A stretch of 64,000 nucleotides of DNA, taken from assembly GCF_013141825.1 (NCBI RefSeq), contig NZ_RZNH01000019.1:32682-96681 (forward strand), given 5' to 3'. The stretch comes from Marinifilum caeruleilacunae. Its GTDB lineage: Bacteria > Bacteroidota > Bacteroidia > Bacteroidales > Marinifilaceae. The translations under genes were made by a program, and so were the position numbers. Positions within the stretch are counted from its first letter, which is position 1, and each line of letters starts with the position of its first letter. Shown piece by piece: positions 27,801 to 36,399 of the stretch. Below the pieces are notes generated by a model. That model saw only the letters and a program-made list of their open reading frames with translations, searched no databases and was not told where the DNA came from.

Positions 27801-28088
27801 TATCTGCAAGGCTATTTTGTTAAGACTATAAAGGCTTATGAAATAGATAAAAAATATTTCAAAGTGGTTGAAACAACCAATGGAGAATTGGTAATTTGGA
27901 GAGATGTTAATGTAAATGAGGATGATAGTCAACAAATTATTGATATTGCCTCAAAATACGATGAAATACATACCATTGAGGTAAATGCAGAATTTGCCAA
28001 CTTAAAGTTAGATAAAAACAATCTTCTAAAGTTTGGTGATAAAGAAATCGAAATCAAAATAATAACTAAAGAAGTATTCAACCATTAA
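24879..28088 (+). CDS. Type III-like DNA methyltransferase (Mod) with long N-terminal region
   Basis: A 1069-residue adenine-specific methyltransferase. The catalytic motif DPPYNT is near residue 554, followed by a target-recognition region and then the SAM-binding motif DFFAGSGTTG near residue 834. That order (DPPY before FxGxG) is the beta class used by type III Mod subunits. Ordinary Mod proteins are about 600-700 residues with DPPY near residue 120; here about 430 additional residues precede it. They are helical and charged, with a weak beta core at 160-260. It ends 9 bases before the helicase-nuclease gene, so the pair is one operon. Confidence 0.92.
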   Translation: MSNSINKLRFFLKEMFQFNENDLDFGIYKIYNLKRKQIEAFIDGENVNDLKPTIEKILNKVKQENQKNDSLELCNFLKGLNQDKLLEDPEANYQQLELFIGTEQNAEKKAKHIETLNKLSKSEEISDALKDQIYNHILSFFQLYFSNGDFGYNDRSRDIYKVPYEADYNGSDTMFHWKHKGSLYVKTGTSFNAIKFNLNGEKIEFRLETNTESENEEVARNNNKDSQLKHYRFDRIEKYDDVYQVIFNLSDASSSKVDIFKAIYQEIFPKISIDKYLTYSEFNKKQQKDVTKNVFVDLTKDFDKVQNGQIKGLSALRQKKEKVAKSAKKNFEQGTKLYDESENKFLDETLAQLYALDQKLNSFYIGNDSDYFIHENLNKFLSNEKQRYVKNYIFDDLESIYKGKLDNTTILIANAFDQVSSRIIEFLSAIEDFQKHLFTKKKKVVESEYCITLDYVDEKHYLEILNNKAQLNEWKELFRLEVNTIEDLKGNPTLVLDTKFFNKGCKNTLKDKILSDIEDVDQKTNGILLNTENCQGLKLIENKFKKNIDCIHIDPPYNTDTSGFLYKNEFKHSSWVTMMQNKIMLSSELFNKDALFLTHIDENEYESLFKIFDESKFTNLGTIIWDKRNPMNGGAGIANQHEFVLCFSPDNPRIFRSKKLINEILDKAEELIKSEGVVNDNVRKKFSKWINNNDSLSGGAKAYKYIDDSGRVYQSVSLRAPEPRKDKKFHQPLIHPETNKPCSMPPNGFSRTPDTLKQMLENGEILFGKDESIQPRQKSILARNTLFQLPSVIQDAKKGKADTDKLGVQFPYCHPVSLYKELVGLESIKNDAIVLDFFAGSGTTGQAVIELNKEENKNRKYLLMEMGNYMRAITKPRIQKVIYSNNWQKGIPIDSNGSKKHIFKYQVLEQYEDLLDNLIVPDIKVPEHLPLKYLYKPEENSLDSTLDIFNPFDNKIKYGQPSQEGFIDLIETYNYLQGYFVKTIKAYEIDKKYFKVVETTNGELVIWRDVNVNEDDSQQIIDIASKYDEIHTIEVNAEFANLKLDKNNLLKFGDKEIEIKIITKEVFNH

Positions 28089-28097
28089 AAGAACGCA

Positions 28098-31000
28098 ATG
28101 GAATTAAGATTATACAACTATCTGCGTTCGGTTGGTTTAAAAAATACAGACGTAGATTTTAGAGATTCAATTTATCAGGACAGATTAGAAAATTTTGATA
28201 AAAACTTAGGATTAGATAATAAACTATTAGATAAGATTAAAAAATATTTAAAAACGTATAATGAATATTTAAAGTCAAACTTTAAGCCTGAAGTATCATT
28301 AAGATATTATCAAATTTTATCACTCTATTATAGTGAACTTTATTTCAATAAAAGAAATGAGAGTGATTTTATTTTTTCTAAAGACAACTTAGCTTATTGG
28401 ATGGCAACAGGTAGTGGTAAAACTATTGTCATGCACTTAAATATTCTACAATATCTATCTTTCAATAAAAATTTCAAAGATTTTGAAATTATCATGACTA
28501 CTCCAGGGGTGAATCTGATTGAGCAGCATGAAAGAGAGTTAAAACCGTATTTGGATTTCATAAACAAAGGGTACAGAAATACCATTAAACTTATTATTGA
28601 TACTACTCAGGGATTGGTTAGCAAGGCGGAAAAAATACCCGATTATTTTGAAGCTCCTGATACCAAAACATTCAGAAGGTTAATTTTAGTTGATGAAGCT
28701 CACATTGGGCTTGGAACTAACAGTGATATGGGTAAGTTTATGAATTTGAGAAAGAAGCTTAATAAACGAAATAGTTTTCTTTTTGAATATTCTGCCACCT
28801 TTCACAATATCAATACAAAACTTGAAAATGAATATGAAAAGGCAATAGTCTATGATTACAATTACAACTTGTTTTATAGAGATGGTTATGGAAAAGATTA
28901 TTTTTTTCAGCAAATTGGAGATGATATTTTAAATAAAGATATTGATGATAACTTACACCACAATCTGCAAGTAATTAATGAAAAAATTGAACTCTGGAAA
29001 TCAGCAGATTATTCAATTCAGAAAAACTTATTTAAAGCTTCTCATTTTCCAGACAAACCATTAATTGCCTTCATGGGTAATACTGTAAACAATAAGGACA
29101 AATCCGCAAAAAATGAAGATGATGAAGTTTCAGATATTACCAATATTGTTAACTTCTTGGCTAAATTAACAGAAACTGAAAAGAGGAAGTACAAACACCT
29201 TTTCAATGATGAAACCCAAGGAAAACTTACTTTGACTCGAAATCCTGAAACAGATGATGAAATACTACTTTCATATGGAATAGGTGGATACTGGGGAATA
29301 GTGAACGTTGGAAATGGAGCAAAATTTATTAATGACCTTAACAATGACAATGATATTTTTATAAAGAATACGAGAGATCAAATCATTGTTTCTAATATTG
29401 AACGTTACTCTTTTAAAAATATTGATCATAAGTCGTCGCCAATTAACGTATTAATAGGTAGCAGAAAGTTTGCGGAAGGTTGGAATTGCTTTAGGGTATC
29501 AGTTATAGGGCTGATTAATTTGGGAAGTTCCAAGGGAAATAAGATTATTCAAATATTTGGTAGAGGTGTCAGAATTAAAGGATTAAAGAATGATGGTAAA
29601 AGAACGTTTGCAGCTCATTATGAAGATTACTTTAGTCTCGATAAAATAAAAGAAGATGAAAAACTAAGAATGCTCGAAACGCTTTGTGTTTTTTCATTAA
29701 ATAGGACTTATTTGGAAAAGTTTCTTGATACCGTTAATAAAGAGCTTTCAATATCAAAACAATTTGAAGTTGTAGTTAAACCTAGTATAATAAAATTAAA
29801 CAAGGGTAAAGAGCTAGAATTTGAAAAGTTAAAAAAACACTTGCCAATTTTCAAATTATCAAAAACGGAAGTGCACCAAAAAAGAGTTAGCCTTAATGGG
29901 AACAATCAATTTTCAATTGAATACCAACAAAATGGCAATATAGAAAAAGGTGATGTAAATAATTTTTCAATTAAGTTAGATTATAGGACTAAAAAGGATG
30001 AAATTGGCGTTGATATTCTTGGAGAGTTGTCTTCTTTTTATCGAAATTATTCTGTTTTCATTGACCAAAGAAAAATCAATGCAGTGATTTCTGAATTTGA
30101 ATTTGAAAATGGGCTTTTTATAACAACTAAATCAAAAAAGATAACATTTAAAGATATTCTACCTTTTGTTTATGAAGTTAAAATTTCTGAAAAGAAGGAT
30201 AAGGATAAAAAGTCAATTGATCATGCTAATATTGACTTTATTGAAAATGTAGTTAACCAAGTGACCCTTGATTTTTTGAAGAAACTAAAAAATAAAGTAA
30301 ACTGGTATATAAATAACAATAACTACAAATACAATGAAGAACTGAAACAAAGTTCGGAAACTGAAAAAGGAGATTTCATTGAAAGCTACTATATTATAAA
30401 ATCTATTGATACTACTAAGGAAGTAAGTGGTAAAACGAAGTTTAAGTCTGATGCCGAAATTGAAAATGAAATTCAGAATTTTGAGAATACTATTGAAGAA
30501 ATCACTGAACGTTTAAAAATTGAAAATATTGGCAATCACATTTATCATCCTTTATTACGAGAAACAAATAATGTAATCGAAGATGAGAAAGAATTAAAAA
30601 TAACTCCAGATAAATTAAATTCTGGTGAAAAGAAATTCATACAAGATGCAGCACAATTCTTCTCGCATAATATAGATTACAAAGATTTTGATATTTACCT
30701 CATGCGAAATGTAGAATCTTTAAAAAGCATCGGTATTTATCTGAATGATGATTCACAGGTATTTTATCCTGATTTTGTTTTGTGGCTAGTTTCTGCCAAT
30801 ATAACCTATATCAATTTCATTGATCCTAAAGGTCAAATGGGTTTGCAAGATGCTCAAACTTTAAGCATGAATGAAAAGGTTAATATCGCCGATAAGTCTA
30901 AAAATGAAACTTTGGTTTTATTGGAGAAAGAATTAAAGAAAACCCATAACAAAGATTTCATTCTAAATTCCTTCTTATTACTTCGAGATAGTTCGAATAT

Positions 31001-31190
31001 GGGAACAAAAGGGGTGAGCTCAAATCTAGAATGGCAAAAATCAAACATGATTGACAAACATATACTAAGATTAAATTGGCATGCAACTGACGAAAGTGAA
31101 GGTTTTGTAGATGAAAATCTACTTCCTGGAGGGAAGAGTTATCTCGAATTAATGATGGAAAAAACATTGAATCCAGTTGTTCAAGAATAA
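28098..31190 (+). CDS. Type III-like restriction helicase-endonuclease (Res)
   Basis: A 1030-residue SF2 helicase-nuclease. Residues about 90-105 hold Walker A (WMATGSGKTIV); 196-200 the DEAH-box region (LVDEAHIGLG); about 220-230 motif III (EYSATF); and about 450-495 the C-terminal helicase motifs (GSRKFAEGWNCFRV, then QIFGRGVRIKG). The C-terminal domain, about 870-930, has FYPDFVLWL...FIDPKGQMG, a PD-(D/E)XK active site like that of type III Res subunits. It acts with the upstream methyltransferase to cleave unmodified DNA with ATP hydrolysis. The recognition sequence is unknown. Confidence 0.92.
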   Translation: MELRLYNYLRSVGLKNTDVDFRDSIYQDRLENFDKNLGLDNKLLDKIKKYLKTYNEYLKSNFKPEVSLRYYQILSLYYSELYFNKRNESDFIFSKDNLAYWMATGSGKTIVMHLNILQYLSFNKNFKDFEIIMTTPGVNLIEQHERELKPYLDFINKGYRNTIKLIIDTTQGLVSKAEKIPDYFEAPDTKTFRRLILVDEAHIGLGTNSDMGKFMNLRKKLNKRNSFLFEYSATFHNINTKLENEYEKAIVYDYNYNLFYRDGYGKDYFFQQIGDDILNKDIDDNLHHNLQVINEKIELWKSADYSIQKNLFKASHFPDKPLIAFMGNTVNNKDKSAKNEDDEVSDITNIVNFLAKLTETEKRKYKHLFNDETQGKLTLTRNPETDDEILLSYGIGGYWGIVNVGNGAKFINDLNNDNDIFIKNTRDQIIVSNIERYSFKNIDHKSSPINVLIGSRKFAEGWNCFRVSVIGLINLGSSKGNKIIQIFGRGVRIKGLKNDGKRTFAAHYEDYFSLDKIKEDEKLRMLETLCVFSLNRTYLEKFLDTVNKELSISKQFEVVVKPSIIKLNKGKELEFEKLKKHLPIFKLSKTEVHQKRVSLNGNNQFSIEYQQNGNIEKGDVNNFSIKLDYRTKKDEIGVDILGELSSFYRNYSVFIDQRKINAVISEFEFENGLFITTKSKKITFKDILPFVYEVKISEKKDKDKKSIDHANIDFIENVVNQVTLDFLKKLKNKVNWYINNNNYKYNEELKQSSETEKGDFIESYYIIKSIDTTKEVSGKTKFKSDAEIENEIQNFENTIEEITERLKIENIGNHIYHPLLRETNNVIEDEKELKITPDKLNSGEKKFIQDAAQFFSHNIDYKDFDIYLMRNVESLKSIGIYLNDDSQVFYPDFVLWLVSANITYINFIDPKGQMGLQDAQTLSMNEKVNIADKSKNETLVLLEKELKKTHNKDFILNSFLLLRDSSNMGTKGVSSNLEWQKSNMIDKHILRLNWHATDESEGFVDENLLPGGKSYLELMMEKTLNPVVQE

Positions 31191-31191
31191 A

Positions 31192-31425
31192 TCAATTTAT
31201 GATTTTATAGTCTATATTAGTTGTTATAGTTAAGGATTCTTTGGAATGAATCAAACTAAAATAAATATAAAGCCTCCAACTCAGGAGGCTTTTCCATTTA
31301 ATAAATCCCAGCCCAATCCTCATTAAGCCCACTATTAGCAAAAAGGCAGCTATATAAAATCCATTGAATCCCTTACTTTTAAAAAAGAGAGTCTGCAAAT
31401 CTTTTAGGCATACAAGTCTGTTCAA
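31192..31425 (-). pseudogene. Possible remnant of a small membrane protein gene
   Basis: The minus strand encodes a hydrophobic stretch (GFYIAAFLLIVGLMRIGLGFI) that reads like the end of a real membrane protein and runs straight into the hairpin at 31269. The rest of the frame, including translation through the hairpin, does not look like protein. This may be the tail of a decayed gene or chance. Confidence 0.2.
31269..31293. terminator. Bidirectional terminator-like hairpin
   Basis: A perfect 9-bp stem (AAAGCCTCC / GGAGGCTTT) with a 6-nt loop, 78 bases after the Res stop codon. The flank is T-rich when read on the minus strand and has a short T run on the plus strand. Confidence 0.6.
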
Positions 31426-31720
31426 AGAGGTATTTCAAAATATTTTGGAACAGGTGCCACAATGACAAATAATAATTATTGGTTATATCAGAAGTTAAAT
31501 GAATACACTATTAAAGAAAATAATTCTGCATTAGATTTTTACGACGACAGTTGGTATGGCTTATTTGTTGATTAAATGAATGAGATTATAGAACAGTATT
31601 TATAGAAAATCATTCAGGTTTTTGAGGTCTGGAAATCAATTTGCAAAGAATAATTCTTCTCCGCCAGCATTTGGCATAGCTACATACTAATTTTGTATCA
31701 AACTAAAACTTAAAACAATT
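31294..31720. other. Spacer before the ADP-ribosylglycohydrolase gene
   Basis: Mostly AT-rich non-coding sequence. A 37-codon ORF (31462-31575, + strand; begins MTNNNYWLYQKLNEY) is the only reading frame of note; it is compositionally plausible but too short to support. A TAATTTTG -7-like box lies at 31688-31695, 25 bases before the next gene, without a correctly spaced -33 element. Confidence 0.3.
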
Positions 31721-32497
31721 ATGATAGGAGCAATAGCAGGAGATATTATCGGTTCGGTATTCGAATGGAACAATTACAAGGGAATCGACTTTGAATTGTT
31801 TCAAGCGAATTCTGATTTTACTGATGATTCGGTATTAACAATAGCCACCGCTGAAACTTTATTAAAAGGAGATGATTATGCCAATATGTATCAAACCTAT
31901 GGGCGGTATTATCCAAACCGAGGATATGGTGGAAGATTTGCCTCCTGGATATACGATGATTTTGCACAGCCATACAATTCCTGGGGCAATGGATCGGCCA
32001 TGCGTGTAAGTCCGGTGGGGTTTTATTGCAATTCGCTTGATGAAGTGCTTAAAGAAGCCAAAAAATCGGCAGAGGTAACTCATAATCATCCTGAAGGCAT
32101 AAAGGGAGCCCAGGCAACTGCATTGGCAATTTTTCTGGCTCGGTCGGGCAACAGCAAAGAAGCCATACGCGAAATAATTACCAATTTGTTTGCCTACAAT
32201 TTAGATCGTACTTGCGAGCAAATACGTCCCGATTATGAATTTAACGAATCTTGCCAGGGAACGGTTCCCGAGGCTATTATTGCATTTTTGGATAGTAGCG
32301 ATTATGAATCGGCAATTCGTTTGGCCATTTCGCTTGGTGGCGATAGTGATACCATTGCTTGCATTACCGGTAGCATCGCTCAAGCCTACTACAAAGAAAT
32401 TCCTGAGTACATCCTAAACAAGGTAAATGACATTTTGCCTACTGAATTCAAGGAGATCATAGCACAATTCGAAAGAAAAACTTATATCAGCTTGTAA
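31721..32497 (+). CDS. ADP-ribosylglycohydrolase family protein
   Basis: Hydrolyses ADP-ribose from proteins, nucleic acids or small molecules. It is 258 residues. It opens with MIGAIAGDIIGSVFEWNN, the family's first signature, then FTDDSVLTIATAE near residue 35, whose T-D-D binds the binuclear metal centre. The distal signature GGDSDTIACITGSIAQAYY at about 206-224 supplies the remaining metal-binding Asp and Thr. All key residues appear intact. It is followed by a large helical protein and a WYL regulator in the same orientation. Codon and base usage here look closer to the host core than to the AT-rich restriction genes upstream. Confidence 0.93.
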   Translation: MIGAIAGDIIGSVFEWNNYKGIDFELFQANSDFTDDSVLTIATAETLLKGDDYANMYQTYGRYYPNRGYGGRFASWIYDDFAQPYNSWGNGSAMRVSPVGFYCNSLDEVLKEAKKSAEVTHNHPEGIKGAQATALAIFLARSGNSKEAIREIITNLFAYNLDRTCEQIRPDYEFNESCQGTVPEAIIAFLDSSDYESAIRLAISLGGDSDTIACITGSIAQAYYKEIPEYILNKVNDILPTEFKEIIAQFERKTYISL

Positions 32498-32545
32498 AGT
32501 AAATCAGCATCTTTTTTGTTATTAATTCTAAAAACTACTACCCCT

Positions 32546-34237
32546 ATGTCATTATCCATAGACTACGATACAAGTTTGCTTAGTTTTCGCTACCACCTGA
32601 GTTTGTATGCCGATAATCTTAGCGAGTTTTATCTCAAGCACAAAAACATCATTAACAACATGATGGAAGAAGATGCCCAACAATGTATTCAGGAACTGCA
32701 CATGTGGTGCGAAACGGTTCAGGAATTGTTAATTGTGGCCGAACTGGCCGAATCATCTGAACTACGAGATATACAAAAAAGTCTGATTGAAGAGGCATGG
32801 AAGAAATCCAATGATTTTTACGATTCCCACGAATGTTTGCTCGTAATTTTGGATTCGGGTTTTTACAGTGAGGCAGAAGAACAAGATTTTTATACGAAAT
32901 CTTATGCTTTGGCCGAATTTACCTGGGAATTCATGAAGATGAGTATGGTACAGGAGAATGGTTTTTGCATTAATATCAGAGCAGAAAAGGCATTTGAAGA
33001 TGCAAGAGTGGTAGCCAACACATTCTATGATTTTATTGATGTGGCCGAAGGATATTTACTGCACAATTCAAATGAAATAAAGGCTCTAGAGTCATACGAA
33101 AAAGCATTCGAGTTGGTCGAAGAAGAGGAAGATTATGAGGATTTGTACACCAGTATTTCTGGCAGACAGTGGAGCTGTAATGGAGCCATGCTTCTATTGG
33201 AAAAGATTTTTGATCAAGCCCAATCGGTAGAGCTGAAAGATAAAATTTTTAAGAGATATGCCGAGCATTTGTGGGATAAAAAGAAAGCGGCAAATAAATG
33301 GTCCGATTGGTGTTTTGAAGTTTTGCTGAACAAAAATTGGAAAGATCTCACTTTCTTCACTAAAAGAACATACAGAAAATATGCTTCTCCACTGCGAAAA
33401 CTATTGCGCAAACATGAAATTCAGAATCCAATTATTACTGCCAATGTGATCGCCTATGCCGAATTTTTAAAGTTTTTGCACAATAGCAAAGAACAAGCCA
33501 CAGAATTAATAAACGAAGCCATACAAAAGGAGTTGGACGATGAGGAGGAGTGTTTGCCTCATGCATTAATTGATTTGGGCGATTGTGCCCTTCGTCTGTT
33601 AAAAGATAAGGAGTTGAGTATTCTTGCAATAAATGCTGCTCTCGATCGTGTAGATGGAGTAGAAGAGTATCTGAAATTGTTAAAAGTGGTGAATAATACC
33701 CTTCAAGACAAGGATTTAATGAATAGATGCGCCAGTCGTTGCATTGAGAAAATGATTCCTAACGAATTTGAGTATTATCAGTTGGCAAATTTTTTGGCCA
33801 TACACAAGTGCAATTCGGAATTGATACGAAAATCGCTGAATAAAGCCATAAAGGCAGCGAAAAGTTTTAATGAGTTTGAAATAATTGCCAGTGTTGTAAA
33901 AACGCATGACTTAAATGATTTTAAGGATAAGGTTTGCAACATGCTGTTTTGTTACGCTAGTATAGGACATGAATATATTAATTTGGCACATACAATGCAT
34001 TATCTAGATAGGGTAGACGATAGAAATACTTGTGTGGAAAGAGCAAGTGAGGTATCAAAATGCACAAGTGAATTTTCATCAATAATAAGATTTATGTATT
34101 TTTCATTGTCCAATATCGAAAAGGCAAAAATAATTTTCCATAAAGCATTTGATTTGGCATCAACTACCAATGATTTCAAATTGGTTGTGCAAGATGCCAA
34201 ATTGCTATGGGGAACCGAATGGAAAAATGCCTTTTAA
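32546..34237 (+). CDS. Large all-helical repeat protein of unknown function
   Basis: 563 residues from the ATG at 32546; an earlier in-frame TTG is less likely. I recognise no family. The sequence is almost wholly helical, with helix pairs suggestive of TPR- or HEAT-like repeats, for example EIKALESYEKAFELVEEEE, LDRVDGVEEYLKLLKVVNNT and IEKAKIIFHKAFDLASTTN. It is acidic, cytoplasmic and contains scattered Cys (WCETV, SRCIEK). It lies 48 bases after the ADP-ribosylglycohydrolase and 12 bases before the WYL gene, so the three are probably one operon. It may be a scaffold or sensor. Confidence 0.72.
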   Translation: MSLSIDYDTSLLSFRYHLSLYADNLSEFYLKHKNIINNMMEEDAQQCIQELHMWCETVQELLIVAELAESSELRDIQKSLIEEAWKKSNDFYDSHECLLVILDSGFYSEAEEQDFYTKSYALAEFTWEFMKMSMVQENGFCINIRAEKAFEDARVVANTFYDFIDVAEGYLLHNSNEIKALESYEKAFELVEEEEDYEDLYTSISGRQWSCNGAMLLLEKIFDQAQSVELKDKIFKRYAEHLWDKKKAANKWSDWCFEVLLNKNWKDLTFFTKRTYRKYASPLRKLLRKHEIQNPIITANVIAYAEFLKFLHNSKEQATELINEAIQKELDDEEECLPHALIDLGDCALRLLKDKELSILAINAALDRVDGVEEYLKLLKVVNNTLQDKDLMNRCASRCIEKMIPNEFEYYQLANFLAIHKCNSELIRKSLNKAIKAAKSFNEFEIIASVVKTHDLNDFKDKVCNMLFCYASIGHEYINLAHTMHYLDRVDDRNTCVERASEVSKCTSEFSSIIRFMYFSLSNIEKAKIIFHKAFDLASTTNDFKLVVQDAKLLWGTEWKNAF

Positions 34238-34249
34238 AAAAGAAATTAC

Positions 34250-35101
34250 ATGTCGCAACAAGCTACAATTAAACGTTACTTATTACTGATTGAAAAAGTA
34301 AAAAAAGGGAATTACCCTAGTAAACAGGAACTGATTGATTTGTTAAACGATCAGGGATTGAAATGTTCCGAACGGACTTTTCAACGTTCATTGGAAAGTA
34401 TCCGGAACGAATTTGGTGTTGAGATAGAATACAATACCATTCGTCGGGGATATTTTATTAATGATGACATTAGTGTTGATTACGAGCCATTTATCCGCTT
34501 TTTGGACATTGCCCAATCGGCCAATACCTTAATCGAGACGCTTAGCGATGGTCGGGAAGCTTTAAAATATATCCATTTTGATACCAGCGCCAACATGATG
34601 GGCATACATTATCTGCAACCCTTATTACGGGCAGTAAAAGACAATTTACAAGTACGCATAAGCTATTCTCATTTTGAAGAGAAGGATGAAAAAACCTTCG
34701 TATTAAATCCTGAATTGCTGAAGGAATATATGAATCGTTGGTATGTTACCGGCCATGTTGATTATACCGATGGTGTAAGAATTTATGCTTTAGATCGGAT
34801 CAAAAATATTGAATTGCTGCCTGAAACTTTTGAGCGAAAAATGGGAAGTGCCGAAGATGTTTTTGGCGATATTATTGGTGTAAACTTTTCGGGAGAAGAG
34901 GTCAAGAGAATTGTGCTGTCTTTTACTCCCTGGCAAGGCAATTACATTCGCACCTTACCTATGCACCCTTCTCAGGAAGTTTTAATCGATAATGATGAAG
35001 AATTCAGAATTGCCATTAGAGTTAAACCTAATTTTGAATTATGGCAACGCATTCAAATGTATGGCGATCAGGTGAAGGTGTTAGAGCCGGCAGATTTGTA
35101 G
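34250..35101 (+). CDS. WYL-domain transcriptional regulator
   Basis: A 283-residue regulator. Residues 1-70 form a DeoR-type HTH (LIDLLNDQGLKCSERTFQRSLESI). The WYL domain lies at about 115-200, with VRISYSHFEEKDEKTFVLNP and a diagnostic RWYVTGHVD strand, where V replaces the Leu of 'WYL'. The C-terminal WCX extension spans about 215-280 (VKRIVLSFTPWQGNYIRT). WYL domains bind nucleic acids or nucleotide ligands and often control phage-defence genes. It closes the ADP-ribosylglycohydrolase operon and converges with the minus-strand gene ending at 35111. Confidence 0.92.
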   Translation: MSQQATIKRYLLLIEKVKKGNYPSKQELIDLLNDQGLKCSERTFQRSLESIRNEFGVEIEYNTIRRGYFINDDISVDYEPFIRFLDIAQSANTLIETLSDGREALKYIHFDTSANMMGIHYLQPLLRAVKDNLQVRISYSHFEEKDEKTFVLNPELLKEYMNRWYVTGHVDYTDGVRIYALDRIKNIELLPETFERKMGSAEDVFGDIIGVNFSGEEVKRIVLSFTPWQGNYIRTLPMHPSQEVLIDNDEEFRIAIRVKPNFELWQRIQMYGDQVKVLEPADL

Positions 35102-35110
35102 AATTATGGA

Positions 35111-35611
35111 TTATTTGTTTTGTGTTTTTAGCTCGAAGATCTTTTGATTTTCGATAATTTTCAATTGCAGTTTTTCACTATATTGGCTTGTATATTCTAC
35201 AATTGAATACAGAGCATCGGAGCTTAAATCCAATGGCAATTCATAAATTAGGTAGAGCACATCATACCCATTTTCTGTTTTTGAATAGACCGATCCAATA
35301 ATTGACTCTTTGGCACCTTTAAGCAAATCACATGCCGAATAATCCTGTTTAGGATATCTGTATATTTCAAGATAGGCTTCAAAATACAGAAAATCGCATA
35401 AGTTAGATAGAGAATCGGGGAGAATAAGAGGATTGGCTTTAAATTCATCGGAATGCCATAATTCATAACCATTATGAGTTTTCTGGTAGTTCAAATTTGC
35501 TTTTTCGAGCCAATTCTCTAAATACTTATCATTCTTGCTCTTCTTTTCACCAGCCATAATTTGAACAAGACTTACTAAAATAAACGTAATCAACAAAAAG
35601 GAGTGTTTCAT
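35111..35611 (-). CDS. Small secreted protein, unknown function
   Basis: A 166-residue protein with a classical signal peptide (MKHSFLLITFILVSLVQIMA), with likely cleavage after IMA and no lipobox Cys. The mature part is mixed alpha/beta with a YSACDLLKGAKESIIGSVY segment and no recognised domain. It is separated from the next minus-strand operon by the terminator at 35680 and overlaps nothing on its convergent side, ending 9 bases from the WYL stop. Periplasmic or exported location is the only functional statement I can support. Confidence 0.7.
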   Translation of the reverse strand: MKHSFLLITFILVSLVQIMAGEKKSKNDKYLENWLEKANLNYQKTHNGYELWHSDEFKANPLILPDSLSNLCDFLYFEAYLEIYRYPKQDYSACDLLKGAKESIIGSVYSKTENGYDVLYLIYELPLDLSSDALYSIVEYTSQYSEKLQLKIIENQKIFELKTQNK

Positions 35612-35679
35612 AACTATATAATTTGGTTTGTCTTAAATATAAACACCCTCTATGCCAAAGCATGACGTATGAATAAGAA

Positions 35680-35706
35680 AAAAGCTGGAGTATTAATCCA
35701 GCTTTT
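35680..35706. terminator. Terminator ending the minus-strand trio
   Basis: A perfect 10-bp stem (AAAAGCTGGA / TCCAGCTTTT) with a 7-nt loop lies just beyond the stop codon at 35711. Poly-T runs on both strands make it bidirectional. Confidence 0.85.
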
Positions 35707-35710
35707 TTTA

Positions 35711-36397
35711 TTAGTCATTTAACAGTTTAAGTGTTTCTCCAATAATTTCAAGATGTTTTTCATTGTCTAGATTTAAACAATTGGTTTCCACCAAGGGCCG
35801 TAGTAATAAGAAGGGATCATTGATATCTTTTTCTTTGTGATGTGAATGAATGTGCGAATGAACTCTTGATTCTATTTCTTCAAGCATAAATTCGGAGCTT
35901 AAAAAGTCCTGTATTTTTCCTGCTGATTTTATCTGAAACTGATAAGCACTCTTATTAAATTTATCTAACAATCTGTTTAAATCAGTCTCATCAAATTTAT
36001 TCTTACTGCTAAAAAAAGCATCCATTTCTGATATCCATTTTTTCACATCTTCAGGATCCCAATTTCTATTTTCTGCTTCACTTTCAAAATATTCTATATC
36101 ATCTGGATCATCATATTCGCCAGTAAAGTGGGTTAAATCATAACTGTCTGTTATCGCTCCGCAATCTTCTACACAAGTATGACTTAGTTCTGATGCTTGT
36201 AGGCCGTAAGCAATAAAAGCCAGGGCATTTTCGTAATTAGGAAATACTTCAAGCATATAAATCGGAGGCCCTAGGCTTGGATCTTCGTCGCATAGTATTA
36301 GTAAAAATATATCCTCTTTCTTTATGGTATCGCCATCAAAGCCATTGTTTATGCCTCTGCCATCATATTTTTCTCTTAATGCAGTAATTGTTTTCAT
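35711..36397 (-). CDS. Uncharacterised acidic protein, third gene of the minus-strand trio
   Basis: A 228-residue acidic protein I do not recognise. The N-terminal half is rich in Asp/Glu and aromatic residues (YDLTHFTGEYDDPDDIEYFE), and the C-terminal half is helical with a His-rich patch HSHIHSHHKE near residue 190 that could bind metal. It starts 2 bases after the stop of the gene upstream, so both are translated from one message, and it ends at a strong terminator. Length and composition resemble the uncharacterised or immunity-like proteins common in Bacteroidota accessory regions. Confidence 0.65.
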   Translation of the reverse strand: MKTITALREKYDGRGINNGFDGDTIKKEDIFLLILCDEDPSLGPPIYMLEVFPNYENALAFIAYGLQASELSHTCVEDCGAITDSYDLTHFTGEYDDPDDIEYFESEAENRNWDPEDVKKWISEMDAFFSSKNKFDETDLNRLLDKFNKSAYQFQIKSAGKIQDFLSSEFMLEEIESRVHSHIHSHHKEKDINDPFLLLRPLVETNCLNLDNEKHLEIIGETLKLLND

Positions 36398-36399
36398 AT

